DNA of 41,098 nucleotides from Spirochaetales bacterium (lineage in GTDB: Bacteria > Spirochaetota > Spirochaetia > Treponematales > Treponemataceae), in contig JAQYSN010000189.1 in assembly GCA_028725265.1 (NCBI GenBank), forward strand, positions 1 through 41,098, read 5' to 3'. The position numbers and the translations under genes were made by a program. Under the pieces are notes generated by a model. The model searched no databases. It was not told where the DNA came from and saw nothing but the letters and a program-made list of their open reading frames with translations. Shown in pieces: positions 9,201 through 16,157 of the stretch (positions are counted from its first letter, which is position 1; each line of letters starts with the position of its first letter).

Positions 9201-10359
9201 CGGTCAGTTCGATGACGAATGGGCACGAAAGAAATATCGTACAGACTATGCAAACGGTCGCGGAGTTTATACAAAGAGCGGTTATGCACATTATCTTATC
9301 CGAACACCGAAAAAAGATAATGACAAGCAGAATTTCCTTTATATAAAAGAAAACGGAAATCCAAACAATTCGGACAACGTTACCAAGAGCGATAAGGGTA
9401 TCGTTCCTGCTTGCTGGGTAAATTTAAGTGAAAGTGAAGTAAGCGACGATAGTTCAATTACAACCGATGCATTGCTTGGCGATTATCATACGCCTGTAAC
9501 GCTAGCAAGCAATACGACAAGAAGGCTTTCACATTCTTATGACCTTTACAATTTGATTAGCGAAGGCTACAACGAAGGTGAGTATGGTCCTATCATCATA
9601 ACGAAAGGATATATGATGACAAGTGACAAGGCTGGCACCTTCAATATTGCAACTGATACGCACGATGAAGGCGTTACGGAACTTTACGTCGTAACTCTTT
9701 CGGGAACAGAATTAGTTAGCGGTCAATCAACTGGAATTTGGACAGACTTACAATCAGGATTTGGAGGAAGTAGCGATTATTGCGATAACGTTGCATATAT
9801 AATCAGTGGCGATGCAAGCCAGTATAGCAAATCTGCAAGTAAAATAGGCACAACAGGTACAGGACCTTTAAGCGTAGGACTTCCAGCTGGAAGCAACTTA
9901 TTAGTTACAGGACATTCTCTTGGAGGAATGATTGCACAACAAGCCAGTGATAAAGACTCTGTTAAAAACAATTATAATGTTCTGAATGTCGTAACTTTTG
10001 GTTCTCCAAAACTAAACCAAAGTGATTCTGAATACCTTCTTCACAGGCTATGCGACAGAAGTGATATTGTGCCTTATGCAAGCAGTCAAATTTTAGGAAC
10101 AACTTCAGATGCAATGTGGCTAGACCGTGACTGTGAAAATGGAGGTTTCGGTGATGAAATTTACAATACGGGCGAACTTTTTGACACAATGATGAATGCA
10201 ACAAGCGATACTCGCGATACGACAGGTCCTCATGTAGACAGCTACCGAAATGAAGTGGTATGGGCTGAATACGATGTAATTGGTAAAATCCGCGGAAACA
10301 AGGTAATCATTCTGGATAATAGCACAAAGACTTTCTTCAAAAATCCGGATTTGGATTAA
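6277..10359 (+). CDS. Large modular lipoprotein: two Ig-like + DUF6273-like modules and a C-terminal lipase class 3-like domain
   Basis: Lipobox LFSCAP; Ig-like 'YAVDDEFDPAGITVY' and 'YYAAGEEFDPTGLTVT'; paired 'FGDYPQ..RAPWC..DGNYYE..VEPIIWR..STIRAYLNG..DKIFLLS..GIVPACW' modules; lipase elbow GHSLGG, then DIVPY and GPHVDSY. Confidence 0.85.
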   Translation: MRSKSLKISSFLSLIFLVSFILFSCAPLINFNKTADFTLSIIQPRSAISSSFDFASGDYTFSLTATNSAGTVSTIFENQPYSKLSESFSIQAGVYTFTLKAYLFETEAFSGSLNLNLQGSTNRLDFVMKVSEGFTSTASITLQLPSEGVSEVKAGIASIPFANIDECDISSAIELVIDNSTNPATVTYTETSLYTGKTQFAIFYLYDFNGALIATIPESIIIMPGRTSSSTISNASYNLYSKVDYHLEIEGTPRTVHYAVDDEFDPAGITVYCKGSNGTSFEVPQGLYTTNFNSLVGCDKTVTFEWRGFTGDMPTKIHRASYRFTEEPRLSEHTSWAFPGTVEVPAVFYEFGDYPQSRKADEVDIPADRSRAPWCGWMIGEDGNYYEELNGNFFKVEPIIWRCLNTKVGSDENYKTINKAFLVAEHCLEAGINWFEYKDTSPDRRVDGNKVYSTNYEFSTIRAYLNGLNGANYDSRDYTGCGFLQKAFTNDARGLIYKTPVKNDWDSNSSNSGDIENRTNESYCGNNTNDKIFLLSAGEITNPDYGFNKKGNSDDEARYRYRTDYTDGRAYADDGMTHYWLRSQFYGSSWGITYKGDNVRYSKKGNIDNFDGVTQTNKGIVPACWVSLNGYVDTLKVSGTLNKQYYAAGEEFDPTGLTVTIYNQYGVGRTLNPEEYTTNFDELTGANQTLVISAEGLEDEAEQLIHKATYQFTEIPVEISGEETYAHTTDGDKEPTSSGTFYKFGDYPQKAKSKEVQISSGRAPWCNFFIGSDGNYYELNGSTYYQVEPIVWRALTVQGNKALLFSEYCLDSGIQFYWNDSVSSNAPYVRRYSGNETKTYSALDIIGAEQDRYDSSYHDFYAYGKGAMLYPNSYNHSTIRAYLNGIDASGYHKGEGDTSGFNFTGKGFLQKAFTSDARKLIYKDTVKNDITSGLIPLGSEWATTKQITRFSPNTQDKIFLLSLEEITNNDYGFTGGQFDDEWARKKYRTDYANGRGVYTKSGYAHYLIRTPKKDNDKQNFLYIKENGNPNNSDNVTKSDKGIVPACWVNLSESEVSDDSSITTDALLGDYHTPVTLASNTTRRLSHSYDLYNLISEGYNEGEYGPIIITKGYMMTSDKAGTFNIATDTHDEGVTELYVVTLSGTELVSGQSTGIWTDLQSGFGGSSDYCDNVAYIISGDASQYSKSASKIGTTGTGPLSVGLPAGSNLLVTGHSLGGMIAQQASDKDSVKNNYNVLNVVTFGSPKLNQSDSEYLLHRLCDRSDIVPYASSQILGTTSDAMWLDRDCENGGFGDEIYNTGELFDTMMNATSDTRDTTGPHVDSYRNEVVWAEYDVIGKIRGNKVIILDNSTKTFFKNPDLD

Positions 10360-10381
10360 CCAAAAAATGGACTAAACAGTA

Positions 10382-10446
10382 AAAAGGCTGTCCAATAATT
10401 GAGGTGCACTTTTAGTACTTCAAACTTGTTGGACAGCCTTTTTTTT
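10382..10446. terminator. Bidirectional long-hairpin terminator
   Basis: AAGGCTGTCCAA...TTGGACAGCCTT flanked by A and T runs; inner GAGGTGC/GTACTTC pairing. Confidence 0.85.
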
Positions 10447-10470
10447 CGATTGTTTTTATGATTTTATAAT

Positions 10471-10965
10471 TTACGCATCTGCAAAAACTTTTCCATCTTC
10501 AAGCCTAATCTGAAGTTTTGTATATTCGCTGTGAAAATTGTTTTTCAAACGGTCAAGATAACGAGCGCTTTCCCATTTACACATAGGCAAATCATGTAAC
10601 AAATAGTTTCCGCAACTTTCTGGCTGGGTTGCAGGAACTTCATCTTGAGTTAGAATCCATTCAAGGCATTCTATCGTCAAATTTCGCATATCCTGAACAG
10701 TGTAGTTTCCAGTCATAATTATGTACATTCCGGTCAAACATCCCATAGGACCAACGTATACGACATCATCCTTTACTTTGGAATTTCGGAACCAAGTTGC
10801 CATCAAGTGTTCAAGACTATGAATAGCCGAAGGTGCGATAGCTGGCTCCTTGTTCGGTTCTGTGATGCGAAGATCATAAGTGGTAAAACCTTTATCAACA
10901 CGTGAAACATAAATTCCAGGTTTTAATTTTGTATGATCGATAGTAAAACTTTGTATAACTTCCAT
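10471..10965 (-). CDS. luxS: S-ribosylhomocysteine lyase
   Basis: MEVIQSFTIDHTKLKPGIYVSR, IHSLEHLMAT metal motif, GPMGCLTGMY. Confidence 0.96.
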   Translation of the reverse strand: MEVIQSFTIDHTKLKPGIYVSRVDKGFTTYDLRITEPNKEPAIAPSAIHSLEHLMATWFRNSKVKDDVVYVGPMGCLTGMYIIMTGNYTVQDMRNLTIECLEWILTQDEVPATQPESCGNYLLHDLPMCKWESARYLDRLKNNFHSEYTKLQIRLEDGKVFADA

Positions 10966-11016
10966 GACGAAAACTCCTTTTTAAGATTCGTATATCATTA
11001 ATATAGCATAATTTTT

Positions 11017-11628
11017 CTAAATTACAATTAACTGACTTTCCGTAACGATTGTATCAACTTTTCTGTCATATTTATCATGAGGAACCGAATCCAAAAGCTG
11101 GCAATCAAAGCAGACTGCAATCTTAAAAACTTTAAATCCTTCCTGTTCTAGTTTTTCAAAAAATCTATCGTAATAACCTTTCCCCTTACCTATCCGCGTA
11201 AAGTCGCGTCCGAAAGCAAGCCCTGGAACAATAATTGCCATATCAGAAAAATCTGAATAGCAAAACGGCTTTTTCAAGCGTTCCAAAGTCAAAAGTGGCT
11301 CCAAAATTCCGTAGCAACCAGATTCCAGCTGGCTTTCAAGAGAAACCGAATTATCAATCTTGAAAAACTCCATATTTCCATCATCAATTACACGTGGCAA
11401 ATAGCAATTTCTGCCTTCTCTCAATGCATCCAAAAGCAGAGGTGTAACATCAACTTCATTTGAAAGCGGCATATAAAATGCAAGATTTTCAGATTTCTGA
11501 AAAACGAATTGCAATTTCTCGCTATTTTCGAACTGTTTGCAAATTTCTGTGCTTTTTCGGGCTATTTCTTCATGAGAAAGCGAACGAAGTTTTGTCCGCA
11601 TTTCTTGTCTGACAGATTGTTTATCCAT
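11017..11628 (-). CDS. 5-formyltetrahydrofolate cyclo-ligase
   Basis: VRQEMRTKLRSL, PGLAFGRDFTRIGKGKGYYDRFF. Confidence 0.94.
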   Translation of the reverse strand: MDKQSVRQEMRTKLRSLSHEEIARKSTEICKQFENSEKLQFVFQKSENLAFYMPLSNEVDVTPLLLDALREGRNCYLPRVIDDGNMEFFKIDNSVSLESQLESGCYGILEPLLTLERLKKPFCYSDFSDMAIIVPGLAFGRDFTRIGKGKGYYDRFFEKLEQEGFKVFKIAVCFDCQLLDSVPHDKYDRKVDTIVTESQLIVI

Positions 11629-11634
11629 ACTGAA

Positions 11635-11663
11635 AAACTAGTCGCAAATTTCCCGCGTGTCAA
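11635..11663 (-). promoter_or_regulatory. Promoter TTGACA-N17-TAGTTT ending 6 nt before the ATG
   Basis: Minus strand: TTGACA (11663-11658), 17-nt spacer, TAGTTT (11640-11635), TTCAGT, ATG (11628). Confidence 0.65.
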
Positions 11664-11672
11664 GGCATGCTC

Positions 11673-12103
11673 TCGCGTGAGTATAGGCCATTTTTCGCGG
11701 GAAGGCGCGGATGTCGTGAGTTTTCGTATTGCGAAAACTCGATAGTTCGCGAAAGCGAACGAAAACCCCGATTCCGCGCTTCTTCTTCCCATGCATTTAG
11801 CAAAGATGGATGGGAGGAAATAAAAAACTTCCGCTTCCATCGGGAACCGCACAATCCGCAACTGCTGCCGGGTCCTGGCTCATAAATTCGCCACCCGCAG
11901 ATGTTGCGTTTGCGCGAACCCCGATTCCGCGTGTATTTCTTCCCATGCATTTAGCAAGGATGGAATAGGATGAAAAAGATGCTCGACAGGCGCGCGCATG
12001 GAAAAAACGGTGAGGCACCGTGAGCGAAAATGGACTATCGAACGCTTTGAGCGAATGCGAAATCGCGTGAGTATAGGCCAATTTTCGCGGGAAGGCGCGG
12101 ATG
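11673..12103. repeat. GC-rich noncoding repeat block with modules A-B-B-A
   Basis: A1 11673-11713 and A2 12063-12103 match at 40/41 positions by eye; B1 11764-11810 and B2 11917-11964 share AACCCCGATTCCGCG..TTCTTCCCATGCATTTAGCAA. Hairpins at 11718-11740 and 11745-11760 (GAAA loop). Confidence 0.85.
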
Positions 12104-12139
12104 AAGGTATTTGTTCTAATGCGCATTCCTACCCCGTGG

Positions 12140-12169
12140 TTGCGCTTTTTTCGCAAAATCGCATATAAT
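12140..12169 (+). promoter_or_regulatory. Promoter TTGCGC-N18-TATAAT for the riboswitch-controlled operon
   Basis: -35 TTGCGC 12140-12145; -10 TATAAT 12164-12169; about 220-nt leader to ATG 12395. Confidence 0.65.
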
Positions 12170-12180
12170 TCTAACATCAA

Positions 12181-12318
12181 GTTTGGCTGAATCAGTTTTT
12201 GTGGGAAATCAGGTCGAAGTCCTGAACATGGAGTGATGAGGTAGGCCGGTAATTTTTGTGTATTTTTCCGTCTGGAAAGTTCGCAAGAAAATCCGACAAG
12301 TCCTAATGCCACAAAAAC
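12181..12318 (+). promoter_or_regulatory. Cobalamin-riboswitch-like aptamer (divergent)
   Basis: GGGAA (12203-12207), TCAGG-TCGAAGT-CCTGA hairpin (12209-12225), GAGTGATGAGGTAGG, and reduced B12-box-like AAGTCCTAATGCC; 10-bp closing helix GTTTTTGTGG/CCACAAAAAC (12195-12204/12309-12318). Upstream of a lipoprotein plus TonB receptor. Confidence 0.65.
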
Positions 12319-12329
12319 GTAATTTTGCC

Positions 12330-12362
12330 CCGCTTTCGTATGAAATGCGGATTTTTCTTTTC
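12330..12362 (+). terminator. Candidate attenuator hairpin after the aptamer
   Basis: CCGCTTTC-GTAT-GAAATGCGG followed by TTTTTCTTTTC. Confidence 0.6.
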
Positions 12363-12394
12363 TCAGCTACACGCCCTGGCTGACGGAGGTAAAT

Positions 12395-13003
12395 ATGAAA
12401 AAGTCTTTGACTTTCAAATCTTTGTGCGCATTGCTTTTGGTTGCAATCGCAATTTTCGGTTTTGCTGGATGTGCCAACAATGGTGCCGAAGCCAATATCG
12501 TAGAAATTCCTGCTTCTTCTTGTGTACAATATCTTGCTAGTAACACAACTTTGGCTCTCGACCAAACCTACACTTACACAAGCGATTATGGTTCAGAAAC
12601 TTTCACAGTTACATCCAATGGAACTGTCACCTACGCAAGCGATTATGGTTCAACAGCAGGAACTTTGTGCTGTGCTTTCCAGCCTACAGGTTATAATGGC
12701 ACAATGATTTTCATCAAAACATCGACACACACAAACTACGGTCACTATCAGTATCCTGACTACGATGAAGACAACCCACATTCAGGCTGCTACACAGCTT
12801 TCTACCTTTCTGATATTTCATCAACTTCAGTTACTTTTGCAAGTGCTGTTTTTTATACAGGACTCGAAGCTGCTAACAACCCAGGAAATAGCTATGCATG
12901 CACCACTTGCGCAGACAGCTTTGATAACTTAAAATCCCTTTTCGAAACATACGGCTACGAAGCAACTTGTACAGCTTACACAACAACTGCAACTAGAAAC
13001 TAA
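12395..13003 (+). CDS. Small Cys-rich lipoprotein, first gene under the riboswitch-like leader
   Basis: GGAGG 12385-12389; lipobox IFGFAGC; further Cys residues (SSC, LCC, SGC, CTTC, ATC). Confidence 0.85.
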   Translation: MKKSLTFKSLCALLLVAIAIFGFAGCANNGAEANIVEIPASSCVQYLASNTTLALDQTYTYTSDYGSETFTVTSNGTVTYASDYGSTAGTLCCAFQPTGYNGTMIFIKTSTHTNYGHYQYPDYDEDNPHSGCYTAFYLSDISSTSVTFASAVFYTGLEAANNPGNSYACTTCADSFDNLKSLFETYGYEATCTAYTTTATRN

Positions 13004-13028
13004 GTTGGGTATAAAGTTGGGTATAAAT

Positions 13029-15149
13029 ATGAATAAACTGCACCGAATCCTAAAATTTAAAAGTTTTGCCTTCGGTGCATTTTTTTTATTATCTGCAAAT
13101 TTTTTCCACTATCCACTTTTTTCCGAACAAGTCTATGATGAACACGGAAACTTGATTCGCTCTAGTCAATGGCTCCCCGGTTCTGCAAAACAAAAAGAAA
13201 AAGTCGCCCTGGACGCTGAAGAAACAGCTGAAGAAACAGGAGAAAGCAAAAATACAAATGATTCATCAGACACAAAAACTGATGATGAAAAATCTTCTGA
13301 ACGCACTTTCACAAAAGAGCAAATAGAAAACAGCCACAGTTCCTCTTTGGGAGACTTTCTAAAGCAAAAAGGATTTTTTGTCATGACAACGGGAGCTTAC
13401 GGTTCAAAACAAGAACTTTCATTCAAAGGCTTTACATCGTTCTGTATAAAAGTTTACGTTGATGGCATTTACGCAAACAATCCTGCAACTGGAGAATTTG
13501 ATTGGAACTCAATTGACATCAACTCAATCGAATCCATCGAAATTTGCGAGCAACCAGGCATCGATTCAGCTGAATTTGCAGGTTGCGTAGTTTACATCAC
13601 AACTAGCTCTCAAAACCCCAGGGAAGAAAAAAGCATGCTTTCTACAGAAACTGCCATCTCTTCCTACGAATCAAACTTTTTTGATTCAATCTACCAAAAC
13701 ATCAATTACATCGGAAATTCAAAAGACTTCTTTTATAAAATAAATGCAGCCTTTGCTTATTATGAAAATGAATATTATAAAGGCTCATCAGGTGCCATTA
13801 ACACCTTCAATTTTGCCCACATGGGAACATTAGGTTTTTCATGGAACGCAAAAGCTAGCAAAAATTTCTCACTTTACGGTTCTGATTTCTTCGCTTACAA
13901 CCAGGTAAAAGCGTATGCTACAGGCCCGGTACTCACGACAGGATTTGAAGACGATTACACAACACAAAATAACTTTTGTGCCGATTTCAAATATGACAAT
14001 TTCGAAACTACGACAATTCTGTCATATTTTTATGGGCAGATTGATTATCTTGAAGGTTATTCATACTCAAAACCTGTCACAAATGTCACAAATACGCAGT
14101 CTGTCAGTTTGCGCCAAAATATGACATTTAAATTTGACAACGACTTACCATTAAATCTGACAGTTTCTTACAAGGAAGACCATTCTTATTCAAGTAACGC
14201 TGACCGCCATCAAATTGAAAGCGGAATAAGCAAAAGCTGGAATTGGGATTGGTTCACGCTAAAACCATCGCTCGTGCTGCTTGCGTACGGCGGCAACCTC
14301 GGCTCTGCCAGCACTTCGGCGTCGTTCTTAGGCACATCAGCGTCGTCCTTAGCTTCATCAGCGTCGTTCTCGGCGTTCTCCAGCACCAGCTCGTCGACCA
14401 CAACAACAGACAGCACAACCTGGGACACCAGTGGCCTTCATACAGGAAGCTGGACCTTCGCCGCGCTTCCGCGTTTGACGTTCGAACTAGGCGAGGTTAC
14501 AGTTGCCGCCTACCGAGTTTTTACCTTACCGACTTTTAATCAGCTTTATTGGCCAACTACAAGTTATGCCGTCGGAAACCCTGAGTTAAAAGCTGAAACA
14601 GGATGGGCAACAACGATTGCCTACAGCAAAAAAGATTTTCCGCTTTTCGCACGCATGACATATACATATTACGAAAATAAAATCCGGTGGGCGACTATCG
14701 AAGGCGTGCTCATACCTCAAAATACGTCAAACGCGGACTTCTACGCACTCACCATAGGCTACGAACAAAAAGTCTGGCAATCCGAAAAATCAGATTCAAA
14801 TCTTACGCTTCAAGCCGATTTTTCGCTAAACGAAGCCCGCCTGCGAGAAACTTACAAACAAATCATGTGGGTTCCAGAATATCAATCTCATGCCGCTATC
14901 TTTTTCAAATACAAAGGATTTCAAACTGAAATCGATTACGCTTTTACAAGTAAGCGCTACAAGACAAATGAGAACGAATCATTCTACCCCGCAATGCATC
15001 TTCTCGACGCCAGTCTAAGCTATCAATTTAATGCTGAATTTCAAATCTATGCAAAAGGCTCAAATCTCCTCGATCAAAGAGTCGTTTATCACGACAATTA
15101 TTACATCCCAAGCCGAAAATGGACGCTTGGTTTAAAATTTCGAAAGTAA
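13029..15149 (+). CDS. TonB-dependent outer-membrane receptor, BtuB-like (ORF track starts at 13005)
   Basis: Plug-like LGDFLKQKGFFV..FKGFTSFCIKVYVDGIYANNPATGEFDWNSIDINSIESIEI; barrel end GSNLLDQRVVYHDNYYIPSRKWTLGLKFRK with C-terminal aromatic. Confidence 0.88.
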   Translation: MNKLHRILKFKSFAFGAFFLLSANFFHYPLFSEQVYDEHGNLIRSSQWLPGSAKQKEKVALDAEETAEETGESKNTNDSSDTKTDDEKSSERTFTKEQIENSHSSSLGDFLKQKGFFVMTTGAYGSKQELSFKGFTSFCIKVYVDGIYANNPATGEFDWNSIDINSIESIEICEQPGIDSAEFAGCVVYITTSSQNPREEKSMLSTETAISSYESNFFDSIYQNINYIGNSKDFFYKINAAFAYYENEYYKGSSGAINTFNFAHMGTLGFSWNAKASKNFSLYGSDFFAYNQVKAYATGPVLTTGFEDDYTTQNNFCADFKYDNFETTTILSYFYGQIDYLEGYSYSKPVTNVTNTQSVSLRQNMTFKFDNDLPLNLTVSYKEDHSYSSNADRHQIESGISKSWNWDWFTLKPSLVLLAYGGNLGSASTSASFLGTSASSLASSASFSAFSSTSSSTTTTDSTTWDTSGLHTGSWTFAALPRLTFELGEVTVAAYRVFTLPTFNQLYWPTTSYAVGNPELKAETGWATTIAYSKKDFPLFARMTYTYYENKIRWATIEGVLIPQNTSNADFYALTIGYEQKVWQSEKSDSNLTLQADFSLNEARLRETYKQIMWVPEYQSHAAIFFKYKGFQTEIDYAFTSKRYKTNENESFYPAMHLLDASLSYQFNAEFQIYAKGSNLLDQRVVYHDNYYIPSRKWTLGLKFRK
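14316..14378 (+). repeat. Three 21-bp tandem repeats encoding Ser/Ala-rich heptads in the TonB receptor
   Basis: TCGGCGTCGTTCTTAGGCACA / TCAGCGTCGTCCTTAGCTTCA / TCAGCGTCGTTCTCGGCGTTC. Confidence 0.85.
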
Positions 15150-15167
15150 TATGATATAATCTCCAAG

Positions 15168-16001
15168 ATGATGTTTTTAATTTTAATTGCCGTTCTTTTT
15201 AGTTTCCCAATCAGCGCACAGGAAGTAACAGTCCAAGATTTGCAAAAAGCAATGGTCGACGAAGATGCTCCAATCGAAATCACCATACCCGAAAATATTT
15301 CATCCGACGAAAAACTTAAAAATGGCGAAAATCCAAATTTCAATTCGAAAATGTCAAAGCAGGAACTTGAGCTTTTGGAAAAAGGCGAAGTTCTTATACG
15401 AAACATTGATAACATCAGAAACATCAGCTTAAACATGGAAAACAAGCATTTCAGCAAGGAACTTATTACATCGATGAAAAAAATCCGACCACGCTACCTT
15501 GCTGAAGTCATCACTTACATTCCCTACGATGGCATGGAAGATTTACCCGAAAGATTTGACCGAATTTTATACAATGCCTCGGACTTTACAGGCATTCCCT
15601 ATTGGTCCGAAGAATCACAGCAATGGTTCGACCTTTTCTCGTATGCCGAACTCAAAGATAAATACTCGAAAGGTAACAAAGAGTTTGTCATAGTTGATGT
15701 AGTTATGGATCCATTAGATGTCGTCACTGGTCGCTTCGAAGTCCAAAAAACCAAGTCCGAATTTTTATATCAAGCATTTAACGAAACAAAAGTCACATAC
15801 TGCAAGATAATAGAATGCGTAAAACCTGAAAAAATGGAAGTTGCAATTTACGTTTTTTACGACAAAGATAGCAACAATTGGATTATGTACGGCATAGGCG
15901 GAGTCCGAGCTCCTCGATTTCCGATTTTTCATAAACGAATCATGGTTTCCTTCATGAACAGAACGAAAAGCCTTTGCATGTATTTTTTATCTAAGCTGTA
16001 A
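15168..16001 (+). CDS. Secreted protein of unknown function (Treponema DUF6675-like, tentative)
   Basis: Signal peptide MMFLILIAVLFSFPISAQE; full ORF with TATAAT 15155-15160. Confidence 0.75.
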   Translation: MMFLILIAVLFSFPISAQEVTVQDLQKAMVDEDAPIEITIPENISSDEKLKNGENPNFNSKMSKQELELLEKGEVLIRNIDNIRNISLNMENKHFSKELITSMKKIRPRYLAEVITYIPYDGMEDLPERFDRILYNASDFTGIPYWSEESQQWFDLFSYAELKDKYSKGNKEFVIVDVVMDPLDVVTGRFEVQKTKSEFLYQAFNETKVTYCKIIECVKPEKMEVAIYVFYDKDSNNWIMYGIGGVRAPRFPIFHKRIMVSFMNRTKSLCMYFLSKL

Positions 16002-16157
16002 TTCATAATAATTTTGCATAGTATCGATAGTGTCGCTTAGACTCGCACTCTCCCGAGGTTTAAAAATCTGACCTTTTAAATATTCAGTAAATTGGGTATA
16101 TCCATAATACCAGATTTATACTAATATTCTCTCAAGTTATAAATTCAAGAGGTTTTT

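Noticed and set aside
8354-9291. Alternate-frame ORFs (94, 73, 85 aa) inside the large lipoprotein gene
   Set aside because: Fully nested in a well-supported CDS with recognisable domains.
6277-10359. Diversity-generating retroelement target
   Set aside because: The DUF6273-like modules recall DGR-type variable surface proteins, but no reverse transcriptase or template repeat was seen in the window.
11562-12565. Overlapping ORFs on both strands in the GC-rich repeat block (99, 96, 72, 171, 118 and 71 aa)
   Set aside because: They overlap each other in several frames, cross the repeat modules and riboswitch-like leader, and show no domain or start-site signals; stop-poor GC-rich repeats explain them.
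16002-16157. tRNA or small RNA in the gap before pdxY
   Set aside because: No cloverleaf, TTCRA arm or strong hairpin; only a plausible -10 and AGAGG ribosome-binding site.
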